DNA of 50,950 nt from Branchiostoma floridae (GCF_000003815.2 NC_049981.1:6104154-6155103), one strand, 5' to 3'; shown: positions 1 to 13,177, numbered from the stretch's first letter. Program-made: numbers and translations. Notes: generated by a model from the letters alone, not told the origin.

Positions 1-464
1 GACCCTCCATATAAACTATGTTATACAGAGACAGACTCACGTAGGGTCCAACGGTACGGTTTGTTCGGTCCAGGTACGACCCTCCATATAAACTATGTTA
101 TACAGAGACAGACTCACGTAGGGTCCAACGGTACGGGTTGTTCTGCCCAGGTCCGACCCTCCATATAAACTAAATGTTATACAGAAACAGACTCACGTAG
201 GGTCCAACGGTACGGGTTGTTCGGTCCAGGTACGACCCTCCATATAAACTATGTTATACAGAAACAGACTCACGTAGGGTCCAACGGTACGGGTTGTTCG
301 GCCCAGGTGCGACCCTCCATATAAACTATGTTATACAGAAACAGACTCACGTAGGGTCCAACGGTACGGGTTGTTTGGCCCAGGTGCGCCCCTCCATATA
401 AACTATGTTATACAGAAACAGACTCACGTAGGGTCCAACGGTACGGGCTGTTCTGCCCAGGTGC
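1..464. repeat. 77-bp tandem array built from an RNF111 exon-intron boundary
   Basis: Six full units start at 1, 78, 155, 234, 311 and 388; the partial unit at 465 is the exon itself. The period is 77 bp, with one 79-bp unit. On the minus strand each unit holds the end of the last visible RNF111 exon (MEGRTWAEQPVPLDP), the splice donor TAC/GTGAGTC and about 25 bp of intron. The array continues past position 1. The first donor met by the gene (after 428) is open in frame; use of any later one would read through an immediate TGA. Confidence 0.9.
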
Positions 465-3400
465 GACCCTCCATCTGGCGCTGCATGTGGAACTGCATGG
501 CCTGCTGTTGCGCCGCACGGTCGCCAGGACGACCCTGGAGATGGGCCGTCATTCGCCGACGCTGCTGCTCTTGCATACGCTGTCGAATACAATGTATTCG
601 AACAAAAATTGAATAAATGCATTCTGTAAAGGATTAATACTTGCATTGCACATATTGTACTTATAATCTCAAACAATACCGTATTTTCTTGAATAAAGTA
701 CACTCTTGTTGAAAGGGTGCTGCAAGTTGTTGCCAAGTTGGGATGCATATTTTGTTTACGGTTTTTGCATGGATAAATAGGGAAATGGAAAAATAATGTG
801 TGCTTAAATGAGTTTTCCATTTTACCTTTCAGTCCCATAAGTTTGTCTGAGACTTGCCCTACATCAGGGGTGTGTATTTTAATTGGAGTGCGTACTTTAT
901 TTGAGAAAATAAGGAATCTGTCAGTAAGTCTTTATGTACATCTGTACATATGTCAGCCACTTTATGTCAAAAACATTAAGGCTCTGAGCTCTAGTGCAGT
1001 GCCCCCTAGGTATGCAGGAGTGCATTACACTGGGGACGTTGCATTGCAGATCTTTTTGGACACAGTTCTTCAGGATACCTGATGTACAAAGTATGTGACC
1101 TGTTGATAAATACAATGTTCACATCAAAACCAGATTTAAAAATCGTATCATGCATTGAGGCTTAAATCACAATTACATAGGTTAATGTAGTATAAAGATA
1201 TTTATTTCAGAAATAATTTACAAATATTGCATTGCTATGATTGTTTACCTGTTGTACAGCCAGGAGTCGCTGATGCATGATGGGAACTGGCGTGTGTCCG
1301 ACCCAGGCATAGCCAGGGGGTGGGGCTGAAGGGTTCGAGTCACCTTGAGGGGGTGCCGGTGCCACAGGGAGGGTCGGGTACGAGTTTAAACCAGGGGGGT
1401 GGGTCTGGGTTGGTCCTGAGGGGGGTCCAGAGTGAGGTGGGAGGAGAGGGGGCGGTGGGGGAGGGGGGCAAAAGGGGCTGGAGTGAGAGAGTTGGTCGTT
1501 TGGGAGGTAGGTAGGGGGGGTTTGGTGGAAGGGGTTGGAGAAGAGCGAAGGGGGGGAGTCACTACTGGGAGCGGTGGAGGAGGCACTGCTCACATTGAGG
1601 AAGGATGAAATGGAGGAGGGTGGGGAGTCGGATGGAGGTGACTCCAGGAGGGGAGGGGGGGTGTTTCGGGGAGGGGAGGCACGGAGGTTGACAGGCTGAG
1701 GGGGGGAGGGGTGGTGGTGGGGAGGGGATGGGGAAGTGATGGAGGGGGAGGGGGTTACATGGGGGGAGTGAGCAGGGACAGGGCGGGGCAGGAAGTGATG
1801 GTGGTGGTGAACATGTGAGCGACTCTGACATCCTGTGGAAAAAACAAGACGGAAGAGGTTAGCGTATTTTTACCGGTTCATGTAAATTTTTTACAAAGAT
1901 AATTAACTGTTTATTGTCGATGTATTGAGTAACGACCAATGTGAAGATTATCATTATTTCAGGTTTAAATTCTAACATTGTGCAGAAATCATCATAAACA
2001 TGCACTAATTTACAATTTACAACAACTGATTTTTCCCATCCAAGTTGAATTTACTTCAACTAAGGACTTGCAAGATACAAAGAGAATAACAACAAGAAAA
2101 CTACTGAGTAACCATATACTGTAAATGCACTTAAGTTTGCAGGGATTTAATTTCGTGGCAGCGAGAAAATGGAGTGTTCGTGGTGGTTTTGAATACGCGG
2201 TAACGCCATACCCCTAGCTCATTTACAGTACTATACTGTAGTCATATACTGTTTTATGAATATTCCTGGTGATTTTAAGTTCGCGGTTCAGCGGCCACTG
2301 CGAAAACCGTAAATATATAACCACCGCGAAAGTATCTGCATTTAAAGTATATCATCTTAAAGGTATGCTACGGAGTATTTGAACAAAACAAAAAAGTAGC
2401 TTTTCCTACTTTTTCTTTACATTTGTAGTCCAATCAACCCTATAGCATTGCATACCAATATTCAGGGAGAGATGCTGCGACATCATTGCACCAAATAAGC
2501 ATGTATAAAAATTGTGATTTTCCAACAAACAGATGGGCTCAGGCGGCTGGTCACTGCCTGGCTGGTGTTCCTTATCAGCCAGGCAGTGGCTTCCCAGTGG
2601 GGGGCCAGTTGACAGTTTCCTCTTCCTCAGTACAGTAATTAGTATCAAGTACAGTATCAAGTCTTACTGGAACACTGGCAGTGATGGCGGTGCAGGCGGC
2701 ACGGCGGGGGATTCTGCAGGTGGGAACACGAGAGACGACTGCAGCACACGGCACGGAGATGGGTGCACTGACCCCGCGACCCCACCCCAGGGGAGCAGCG
2801 ATCGTGGGGGGTCCCATGGGCATCAGTAGCTGCAGCGGAACGAAAAGTAAGAGTCAAGGTAAAGATACGTCAATGAAGGTTAGACATTTGGGTAATAAGG
2901 AGCGACAAGAAGCAGTTACTCAAGCAACTTTGTTTCCAAAATCATATCCAGTTCCTAGAGCACCTGCTTTTTGGCAGAAAGGTAAAGGTAGTCCCAAAGC
3001 CTGTTTTAAGATGTAGAGGCAGTGGGTTGTTATCCACTGTGTCTAGGGCATGGTATTGGAAGGTGATGCCAAACCCTTTACTTCTACTGCCTTTTACCTC
3101 CCTAACTAAAGAAAGGTACCCATTCTTATACACCTGGGTGGAGTGAGGGAAGTTGTGGAAAGTGCCTTTTCCCAAGGGCAATAAAAAATCACTACCTAAA
3201 CATCTGTGCCAGTACCTGTCCTTGTACCTGATGGTGCGTTTAGATCTGCAATCCTTAAGTGTTAAGTCATGAGACAGATTTACCAGAAATGAAATAAACA
3301 TTGTAGTACTGACCAGTGTCACAAGGTGGCTGGTCCTCGCATGGTGCGTCCGCATCTGGACAGGTGTCGGGGTCATCGCAGGTCAGGTCGTGACCCCCCT

Positions 3401-6400
3401 GCTCGCACGGCTCCGGAGGGGGGTCCAACCGCGGCGAGCTCTGGAAGCGACACGACGGGAGGTGGCGGAAGGCGTGCCCGTGCCCGCCCGCACCGTTAAA
3501 CGGCCTGCGGTGCACGAGGCACGACGGGGAGTGCACGTGAGGGCGGGCGGTGGCGTGGGGGTTCGGGGACGTGTGGCAGCCGGGTCGCGAGGTCTGGAAC
3601 TGGCAGGACGGGCGATGGACCTGGAACGGATAATAACACGTCAATGAAGGTTTGACATCCAGGTTAAGAAATTACAATTACTCACTGACAATGGTAGGTA
3701 GGCAACTGGATATGAACTCGGAAACATTTCAGATTTCAGGTATCAGTTTTATATCATAACTATGAATTGATTTAGGGTATAAAATCTGCTCTCCAACACG
3801 ATCACCTCAGTGTCGAAAGGTAGTGGATGCTGTCTGAAATGTCAAATGATCATTTCCAAAATCATACCCAGTTGCTGCTATTTGGCAGTTTGGACTATGA
3901 TCTGTATTATTTCTAATGTCACTTGGATTATCTATACATACATATATATCTATATTTAGATCTACACAAATCTCTCACAAGTGGCTTTCTGCTAGACCAT
4001 ACTGGCAAATATGCATGTTTAACCAAGGACAAAATGTACACTCTAAAAGCTACAATGTAAAGGAATAATTTTGTCTGCACATGTTTTAAAAAGAGGGAAA
4101 ACACTCTTATTGTCACCATGGTTATCAATAGTCTTACATTAAATATTCATTTCCATTATTTATTACATGTTTATTTTCTGTCACTGTATGTACAGTGAAA
4201 CCTGTCTATAGGGGTCACTCAAGGGACTGACCAAATTTGGCCCCTATGGGCAGGTGGCCCCTATAGGCAGTATAGCCAAAAAGGTACATTTCACCATAAG
4301 CAATAAGTGACAAGGCATTCAGCTTCCACTGAGATACTGAGTATTTATTGACATATTATTAAGGTTATACATTTAAACTAAATATGAGTTTAAAACAAAC
4401 AGTTTAATCAAATAGATTTGTATTACTACTACTGCTCCCTTATTTCTGTATAGTCAAAATGTCATTAGCTATTAACAGAGAAGACAGTGTACTATTATTA
4501 GACATTAACACTAATCTGAGTCCGACCGACACCTGCTCCGAAATCAGCCGCTATAGTTGACGGGGGGACTTGCCGTTCTCGGAACGCCGAATGACCAACG
4601 TCAATGCGTGTCCCTCGGGAGTCGAAGCCTTCGACATCGTATTTCTGAGTCAAAACTGACAGACATTTGCTTGGTTCTCTTGTCTTTTATACAGTTAGAT
4701 TTGTCTGAACACGAAGTCAGCGCCGCCATTTTCCTTTGTTCCTCGATCTGACTTTTCTGGGTAGCTTGGGTCACAGCGCGCGTCTTCGGCAACTTTGCCA
4801 GTCGAATAGACAAATCGTGTAAATTTCGCTAGTTGCCGGCAAAAATTAGACGTTCAATCACTGCTGATCACAAGTTCATAATCATTTCTAAACATCAAAA
4901 CGCCACAAAAACTTTCACTTGTTCAGGAAGGCTCGGCTTGACTTGTCTGCATGCGCCATTATGCCAATGTGGTCACGTCGAAATAAAACTGTCTCTACGT
5001 AGGCTTATTTCTTTGATAAAAATCCAACTTCGTGTAGTTCTTACATAAATAACGTTGATTTAATTGATTTTTATCGCTTTTATACCATAATCACCGTATT
5101 TTGTGCTATAAATCAGAATTGTTGTTGCCACATTTTACCTTGGCAAAAATGGAGTCGTCCACTGACCCCTATTGACCTTGTTTATCTTCTGAGGCGGCGC
5201 CATCTTGGAAAATTTACGCAAATACAATTCCGATATTTTTGGCCCGCGGAATACGAAAATTAGACCAGCGTACATGGATTTCAAGAGCCTATAACATCAG
5301 ATACATGAACGGACGGTCTACTTGTAAAATCTGTCCATATATTCTTTCAGTCTGCACAGAAATGACGATGTAGAGAAGGGTAGAGTGCAAAGAGTCTGAG
5401 ACGAGAAAAACGCCAACAACACGTTGGTAGAAAAACTTCGCATAAAATCACATAATTTTGTAAAATGTTTCTTTATTCAATGTTTCCTTCGTAAATCGTC
5501 CAAGTTGAGCCTACATTTTGCTGATGTAGTGCAGAAATTGAAAAAAAGTGAACCCCGCGTGGGTTTAGCGCGGCGTAACGCGGCAGGCCAGTCGCGTCGG
5601 TGACCGCTATCGGCAGTGTTGGCATAGCGGCCGGACTGAAAATCGGCTGGCCGCGACCGCATTCGACAGGTGACCGCTATAGACTATTTCTTAATGCTTA
5701 GGTCAATGGGAAAAATCCAAGGGACCGGCAAAAAGTGACCGCAATGGCCAGGTGGCCCCTATACTCAGGTGACCCCTAAGGCAGGTTTCACTGTATATGT
5801 ATATTCACATGGTGCCCCATGGCAAAACAGAGCCAAACATTACCCTTGATAGAAATTACAGAAAATAAATAAAGTTAATGTACCCTTGGTTGGATCGGCC
5901 GTGGGCTGTGGTGATGGAAGTGAGGCATCCGCTGGGACGATCCGGGGACCTGGGGCCGCGGAGACGCGCCGTGGTTCGTACCGTGCTGGCGGTGCGTCGT
6001 CCCGCGGGTGTTGGAACACGCCTCGCGGTGGTGAGAAGTGGAGGATGATGGGAGGTCGCTGAGACCCAGGATGAAGTTTCGGTCCCGCATGTGAGATGTG
6101 GGGGGGTTACGGGGGCTGGCTGCTGCCTCTGTTTGTAAAAGAACAAAATATTACCATGTGGTTATAAACTTATAAGGAGAACGTCATCATTTCTATTCGT
6201 TAGTTTGGGTGTACAGTACGGTGTACGAGTACAAAACCAAGTTCTTTTTTTTTTCGAAATGGATTATTGTTTTGAGTATTGTCCATTCACCAGTTTAAAC
6301 AGACAATTAGGTCCAGGTTTGGACCTGATCCTCTGGACCTGGACTGCATCTCTGTACTGTACTTGAGTTTTCTGTACCGATACCCACCCCTAGTGTACGG

Positions 6401-9400
6401 TGCTATACAATTTTTCATAATTGCTAAGCAGACAAAGCAGTCTGTACCATTGCATTGGTCAGCAAAACAACAAGCATTTGCTGCAAGTCGATTAGTCAAT
6501 TTGAAAGACGCCGAGGAGACAATTTGGAAAACACTTACATTGTATTTGTAAGTTACATGTCTGGTTAACCGCATTAATAACTTAAGTTTCTTTCAACACT
6601 GAGGTGAACATGGATCAAATTTTTGATGACAATTGTTGTTTTCTTCAGGATGAATAAAAATGCATTTGATCTGTGTAAACCTGAGTGTTGAAAGAAAGTT
6701 TAACATAATGTACAATGATTACCACTAACACAGATAAGCTTTAATGACAACTTAACAAGTACAGAGAGAGACATAGAAGCCATAATGAAGAAAAGGTGAT
6801 ATTTCTTTTTGCATGTGAAACTTTGCAACTTGTATAGCAATACCTTGTTACACTAACTATAACATAAAACAAACCTTCATCTGATCCAGTTAGGTCAACA
6901 ACAATAGGGGTGTTCTGGTCATTGTTACCATGGTGATGACCTCTGCCCTCTTCCCGTTTATGCTTCTGGCTATTCCTGTGATAGAAAAATGTTCAAATTC
7001 ACGACTGCTACTTAAACAGAAAGTAAAAGTCATACTTATGTGTATACCATAAGAAGGTATAGGCCTTAGGAAGGCAGGTATATGTTAAATTGTACTGCAG
7101 TTTGACAAAAATGTGCTAGGAGGCTGACCTTTTCTTCTAATACTAGAAGTAGGCCAAGACTACATTTAGAAAAAAAGCTGTAACAGCAAAAAATCATCTA
7201 TTTGCACTTCTTGGAGCTTAGCAAACAACAGTAGAATAAACATCCACATGAAGAAAACAACAACAACAAACAAACAAACCTTGCATGAGGCCGTGGTTCG
7301 GAGACAATCTCGATCTCGCTGTCATCCGAGGTGAGGTCGATGGCCTCTGGAGTCTGGGTCCTGTCATTGGTCTTCCGGTGGGGGTGAGAGGTCAACATGG
7401 GGTCAGGGGTCAGCACATCCACTGAGAGGTCAGTCTCTACATCTGCTTCCTACAGGTATGAAAAAATTGAACAAAAAAGACACTACTTGAGACCTCTTCT
7501 ACTTAAATAGATAGTTTATTACTTAACTTAACTGTCATAGACCTGTCTTGTGCTGTCTTATGTCACTGTGCATGTACATTTGTATGTAAATATTGAAAGC
7601 GAAAGTTTAGTTGCAAGTTCATGCCCGGAGGCTAATTGGTACAGTAGAAACATACTGTAAATGCAGAAATGTTCACGGTGGATTAACATTCGCGGTTTTT
7701 GCGGTGACCACTTCACCGCGAATCTAAAACCACCGTGAACATTTTTCTATTATGATATTAGATTGCATTCTATGGTGTTACTGCGAACTTAAATCCACCG
7801 CGAAAAGTCCCCGCGAAGTTAAAAACATTATATAGATGTATCAAGGTTAAATAAAGGTTGAAAAAAAAAAAATTTACAGCATATACAGTAATCATATAGG
7901 GAACATACATATGACAATGGATAGTGATAAACATTATTGTAAAAACAGACTACTCGAATACTAGTGTTTGCTATTTCTCAACAGGTTGGGTTTGACTTGG
8001 ATGCCCCAATTTTTCTATAATTTGTGGGTTCTGCGAGGAAAGTGGCTTTCTGTTTGTCTGTGAATGTGGGGAAGTTGGGATATGTCTTTGTGACTTCTCT
8101 AAACAAACTGATTCTTTCTGATTAAATGAACACTTGCAAATAAAATGTATTTTGTATTCCATTGCTTTAGGTGTACAGTATTTACAATCTTTTTTGCACA
8201 CTAGTAATTTCTTACTATAGAAGGCATAGTAAAGTAAAAATGATACTTTACATGGTTAGGAATGGGGCTGAGTAGATCGTTGTTGCGCCACCCCACGGTG
8301 ATGCTGTTTTCGTGGGGTCGGGAGTCTCCGGAGTCGTCGATGCTCACAACGTCCAGGTCTGAACTCGCAGAGGAGCCAGGACTCAACTGGGAAAATCTGG
8401 GGAATAGAAAGTTTGTTACTTTTAGTTGTCAGGGCTTCAAATAAAACCTGCATGTGCAGGTTAGTGCAAGTAAATAATGGAGCTGTGCAGTCTTTCTGGT
8501 GTCTACCTGCACTGGTCTATGTTCTGGGTTTTATACATAAATGTCCTATAGTGTAGGTGTACATGAAATGTATATTGGATTGTTATTAGCTGCATTGACT
8601 GTTACCACATATAGAAAAGAAAAGAAAAAGTTACAATGGCTCCTGAACAGTTTTAGTATGATCTATACTTCCTAAATTCAGAGTGGTGCAGGTAAAATTT
8701 GTCTGGTGCAGGTTATTTCTAATGCCACCTGCACCAGTGCAGGTATGCAGAAAAAACTATTTTGAGCCCTGGATGTTAACTTGAAAGTTTATCAATTTGT
8801 ATTGGTAAAAGTATTACTGTAACAGTTCTTTTTTTCTCTTCTCCTATAACTTATATGGAAGTAAGATACCCTAGAATGCACAGCAAATGAACAAATACCT
8901 AAAAAAAACAAATGAAAAGTTTTAGATTATAGTTTAACATCTCACCTAGGACAGTTTTCCTCCCTGTTGGGTGAGGCCCAGACTGGCAGCACTCGCACGC
9001 TATCCTGCGCCCCCTCGCTCTGAAATGGTACGTCCCACGTCTCCCAGTTTTCCTCGCCCTCCCCTCCCCAGTCGGAGGTTTCCCAGACAGGACTCCGGTG
9101 TCCGGTTTCCCCCGCGGCGCCGTCTCTGGGGCTTCGCTCCGACAGCGAACAGGTCTGCCATTGCTCCGCTGCGTGTTCCAATCTGCTGGGATGTAAGAAA
9201 AGGGTTGAAATCCTTCCCTCAACTATCAGTGTATAGCCTATACACCTTTCTCACACGGCGGCCATGATAGATCGAAAAAGAGGTCAATGAGGCAAACAGA
9301 TAAAACTTATTTCTAAAATCAGGTCCCATTTAGTTTTCCCCCAAACCGCACAAATTTTCATGATATAAGATAGAATAATAAATAAAATAAAAACATAATA

Positions 9401-12303
9401 ATGCAAATTTCTAACAAATATGCAGCCATTCACTTATTGGTCGATTTCCTAATTGGTAGGCTATCATTGGTCGAACTGCTAATTATGATGGACAGCCTTT
9501 TGTTTGCCACATTGAACTCGTTTTAGATCAATCATGGCCGCCGCGTGAGAAAAGTGTATAGGGACAGTGTTCTATGAACTTGAAGGTTTGTCTCCAGGAC
9601 CCATTCGTATTCTTCCATCATGGGACGGAAATTTTCTTGTTGTGATGGGAAAAAAAATTCACCCCAAATACCTTAACTTAGTCGGACATGAAACTGATGA
9701 AAAGCTATTTTCAAAGGCATAATTAAAGGGACCTAATTAACAAAGAAAATCAACAACATAGGCCCCAAACAACTAGTGGGACAGAAAAAAATCAAAGCTG
9801 GAGACAGTCCTGGTTCTATGTCTATATGTATATTCCTTGGGTCACACAGGCCGCTACAGGAGGGTTAGTTTAAGTCTGAAATCTGATAAAAGACTTGTAC
9901 TAGTACAGGCAGTACTACCGGTAACACAGGCTGGATTCTATCCAGGATTTTATGGAAATGGCAAGGATGTAAAGCATAGACTGATCTGGGATGGTGTGGA
10001 AGGGGGGTCTTGCCCTTCCAACGTGAGCGATAATATTTGGAAATGTAGGGTAAAAACTAAAAACTTATTATAAAGGTACTAATGTGGGAGCTTAATTCTT
10101 TTTACACCACATGTAATTTGATGAATTTTTTTGTCAGTATGGAGGGTCATATTAGTATTTTTGAATTTTGATATTTGATCAGACATTGTTCCACATTAGT
10201 AAGAACATTACGACAGTTGAAAATTAGCATATTGGTCCTTATTTAGCCTAGACTAGAGGTTGCAAATTTTAGTGGTGGTTTGTTTTGCTAAAAATGCACT
10301 AGCTAGAAACCTGTCTGAAATCTCACATATACATGTGGCAGTCTAACAGTTTCAATTTACAAAAAAACAATGAACTTCAAAGTTTGTCAGATATAAAACA
10401 ACAGTTCCATACCGTTGAGACAAGGTCACTGAATCACTGCTGGTCGAACCTTCCTGGGCACACCCTCCCTCTGCCTTCACCACTACTGGTCGGTCCCCAC
10501 CTCCCTCTCCCTCCCCCACATCATGAAACGGATGGTCCAGCCTCTCCTCCTCTTCTGCCACCTGCCAGAACCCTCGTCCTGCTGCATTCTGGGAAGACTC
10601 CATTTTCACCCTGATCCCTGATGCGTGCGCGCCGCTCTCCCGATCCCCGGAAGAAACACGCTCTTCACGCCGGCTCGCTCCGTACAAGAGATCACGAAAT
10701 TCCACAACGTTCCTTTCCCGTAGACCCCCTACGGGGCTAAACGCGTGATTCTGTCCAAAAACGTTGTTGTTCTCTCTGTGATGACTGATTTCGTCTCGTT
10801 CCTGACGGCTAAACTCGCGACTGTTCCCCGCGTTTGACCTCCCAACCCCCTGTCCGTCCTCTCTTCTCTCTTGTTTTGCTCTCACCACCATGTCTAACGC
10901 CTTACAAGTCTTCTCCCTGGTATCTGCTACGCTTCTACTAAAACTGTTTCTCCCCACGCCAAAGCTGTTAAGCGTCCTGCTAGGGTTAAAAGAACTTCTT
11001 TCCAATTCCGTATTGCCGTCGCTCTGATTGTCAACAGAGTTTGTGGGCCTGTGACGGTCCGTATTGTTTCCTGGCGAGAGACTAACATTGATGACTGTTT
11101 GGCTCTCCTTTTTAATCGGCTTTCCCAAGTCGCTTGTCTTGGAGTAGTCGAGAGGAGCTGGGTTCTTATTGCAATCGTCCGATCCCGGCTTGGTTTGCTC
11201 CGTAGAGTCTGTGGCGTCGCCCGATTGGTCGCTGTTTGCGTCCCCGCCCGTCTCCATTGCATCGTCCGAGGTCGAGAAGTTCAAAGATAACCGCTGTTCC
11301 TCGCAAGAAACAACGTCAATCTCTTCATCCGTCGCTGAGTTGGATTCCTGGTCACCCATCACTAAATCTGTAGAACAATTAACATACAAATGCACATTGA
11401 ACAAGGGTATGAAACCTTACCTGCAGTTAAATACATGTAGTATACAGTAATGTGACAAAAAATGACACATCCCGGAGAAAGATGCCTACAAATGATTGAT
11501 TGATTGATTGATTGACTAATTGACTTGCCCTAAATCATAACAAAGGTATGACAGTCAAATGGTCATGAGAATGACTTGAGTGATGATTCGTTAAAATTCA
11601 TAATACAGATGTACCTTAGTTTATCCATAACTAGTATTAAAGAGAGTATTGCACTACGAAAATGATTGGGCAAATGAGATAGGACATGAGCTTGCCCGAT
11701 CATCAGTATCTAGGGCTGTGTACCTAAATACCTGTACCTGTACTGTACTTATAATATTGTTTAGGTACAGGTCCGGACCTAAACATCTGTGTACCTGTAC
11801 CTGTACCTTGACACACTATATCACTATTGAACACCGTTTTTTGAGACTAACAATAAGTAAATTCCCAAATCAAAGATGACAACTTTAATTATCTTGCAGT
11901 TGAAAATTAAAAAACTTTGTTTTCAGGTTCAAATATCTAAATCCTCATATAAATTTGTCAATTTCTCACTAAAAAAAAAGCAGTTGGCTACATCTATAAC
12001 TTACAGATAATTGATCAAACTTGTTTATGTAAAGGAAAAGGTCTGAACCTGTACCTAAACTTGTGTACCTGTACCTGTAGTACCTGTACAAATTTCTTAA
12101 GGTACACAGCTCTATCAGTTTCACTTGACAATCAAGCCAATGGACTTGGGTATGTCCAACACTGTCAACAGCACTTCAAAGATAGTGATTTAATCTTAAG
12201 ACTTACCAAGAGATCCTGCACCTTTCTCCAGACTGGGCAGACTCTCCATATCCACCAGGTTGATACTGGCATCGTCTAAAGGGTTCTCTCTCATTCCATC
12301 CAT
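428..12303 (-). CDS. RNF111: E3 ubiquitin ligase Arkadia (RNF111) ortholog, 5' part, RING exon off-window
   Basis: Arkadia is a nuclear SUMO-targeted RING ubiquitin ligase that degrades SnoN/Ski and Smad7 to amplify TGF-beta/Nodal signalling (family knowledge). Eleven coding exons join in phase: 12303-12207, 11367-10413, 9182-8946, 8396-8252, 7449-7280, 6975-6875, 6128-5884, 3620-3314, 2829-2668, 1832-1249 and 579-428, giving about 1051 residues before the window edge. Three SUMO-interacting motifs occur in the vertebrate order: LDVVSIDD (about 444-451), AIDLTSDDSEIEIV (514-527) and PIVVDLTGSDE (558-568). A Cys/His-rich region follows (exons 3620-3314 and 2829-2668), then a His/Pro-rich exon, then RMQEQQRRRM, close to the vertebrate QRMEVQRRRM. 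The start ATG at 12303 has an in-frame upstream stop at 12357-12355. A noncoding 5' exon probably ends at 13177 and splices to 12387. The RING domain is not in the window. The final donor lies in a tandem array, so the last exon end is the least certain. Confidence 0.9.
2117..2350. mobile_element. MITE-like element, TACTGTAAATGCA family (diverged copy)
   Basis: It starts TACTGTAAATGCA and ends TGCATTTAAAGTA, with internal CGCGGT/ACCGCG inverted tracts. It lies in an RNF111 intron. Related copies lie at 7653, 16248, 17110, 18847 and 47991. Confidence 0.7.
2862..2960. repeat. Fragment of a dispersed 'CGTCAATGAAGGTTAGACAT' repeat
   Basis: The fragment runs from CGTCAATGAAGGTTAGACAT to AAATCATATCCAGTTCC. 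Similar tracts occur at 3642-3700, 20842-20875, 21256-21400, 37563-37590 and, for the associated hairpin, 27921-27960. The family resembles terminal repeats of Penelope-like elements, which is inference. Confidence 0.5.
4193..5793. mobile_element. 1.6-kb Tc1/mariner-pogo-like DNA element in an RNF111 intron
   Basis: The left end reads CAGTGAAACCTGTCTATAGG. The right end, read inward on the other strand, is CAGTGAAACCTGCCTTAGGG. Both are flanked by TA (4191-4192 and 5794-5795), the expected target duplication. Subterminal motifs of the type 'TGACCGCTAT' and 'GGTGGCCCCTAT' recur inside both ends. No intact transposase frame is visible, so it is a decayed or non-autonomous copy. CAGT termini with TA duplications suggest the pogo/Tigger group. 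Confidence 0.75.
6201..6392. mobile_element. Short inverted-repeat element in an RNF111 intron
   Basis: The ends TAGTTTGGGTGTAC and (inward) CTAGGGGTGGGTATC are partly matching inverted termini. An internal segment, with TATTGTCCATTCACCAGTTT and 'GGACCTG' repeats, recurs in diverged form at 18996-19110. Confidence 0.45.
7653..7892. mobile_element. MITE-like element, TACTGTAAATGCA family
   Basis: It starts TACTGTAAATGCAGAAATG and contains several CGCGGT and ACCGCGAA inverted tracts. The right end is disturbed by an A-rich run. It is intronic in RNF111, between coding exons 4 and 5. Confidence 0.75.
8430..8771. mobile_element. hAT-like MITE
   Basis: The inverted termini CAGGGCTTCAAATA and (inward) CAGGGCTCAAAATA match at 12 of 14 positions, and internal GTGCAGGT tracts face each other. 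A clean 8-bp target duplication is not visible. It is inserted 34 bp from the start of the RNF111 exon carrying the first SUMO-interacting motif. Confidence 0.6.
9237..9562. mobile_element. MITE with about 36-bp GC-rich terminal inverted repeats
   Basis: The left end reads CCTATACACCTTTCTCACAC and continues through GGCGGCCATGAT. The right end is its near-perfect inverse (ATCATGGCCGCC through GTGTATAGG). The centre is AT-rich. It lies 55 bp upstream of the third RNF111 coding exon. Confidence 0.75.
11493..11520. repeat. (ATTG)n microsatellite
   Basis: About six GATT/ATTG units lie in the intron upstream of the second RNF111 coding exon. Confidence 0.8.
11711..12114. mobile_element. hAT-like MITE rich in GTACCTGTACCTGT
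   Basis: The termini TAGGGCTGTGTACC and (inward) TAGAGCTGTGTACC are inverted repeats. The flanking 8-mers TCAGTATC (11703-11710) and TCAGTTTC (12115-12122) match at 7 of 8 positions, fitting a hAT-type target duplication. Inside are facing runs of ACCTGTACCTGT. It sits 93 bp from the first RNF111 coding exon. Confidence 0.7.
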
Positions 12304-13177
12304 CGAACTGGTAATGGCAACAGGCTCCTTAATCAATACCAGATGAGCGCCCCCTTACTTTTCTTGGAGTACTGCAGCAAAATTTTCCTGCAATGCAAAA
12401 AAAAAGAATGCAATATTATTATTTCATCGGATCCATGAGTATACAAGACTGGTATGCTAATGATAAACGTACATACAGTTTATGGGTATGTAGTTTTACT
12501 TGTATTTGTGAAAAACATGTACGATGCTTTGGATGCATCTAATGACAGTAAAATAATGGTATAAAGCAATTGTTTTGCTTAAATCTACTAGTATATTATA
12601 ATATCAGGCAATAATCGGACAAAATATGTTGTTCATCTATAGATCAGAAGAGGTTACAAAAAATGTAATGTTAACATATGATTTGTAAATACAACATTGT
12701 AATATGATTTTGAATACACTTTTCTTTACATTGACTTAAACATCATATCTTAGATGAACTGTTGCCTTATAGAAATCATCATCAAAATCATAGTATATGT
12801 ATCTCTCCGTACACGAAATGATATTAAGCTAAAGGCTTTGGTAAATTCCTTACACCACTAAAATAATTTGTATCGAATGGTAGCGACATAACATCTTCAG
12901 GGAAATTGACGTCATTTGCATGTCAGTGAAAGATATCTGCCTTCCACCATTTCCCACATACGTCTCCAACCTTAAAGAAGAGCCCAAAATCGTCTTAAGA
13001 GAGAAGAAACTCGGCGGTACTTCACACAGCAACATACATCAAAGTACCGCTGTCATCCACACAAAGACACCATGATTACTACAACAAACACAGAAGATTA
13101 TCTCCAAAAAACACCAACAAAAACAGCATCATTTCAACAATGCCTCTACTCAATGTTAACATAAGAAACTTCTTACC

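Noticed and set aside
1320-1831. Gly-rich plus-strand and Pro-rich minus-strand frames in other phases
   Set aside because: The exon 1832-1249 in the phase set by its neighbours explains the base composition.
2406-2660. Possible extra RNF111 exon (84-codon minus-strand frame)
   Set aside because: Exons 2829-2668 and 1832-1249 already join in phase, and this stretch lacks a good acceptor.
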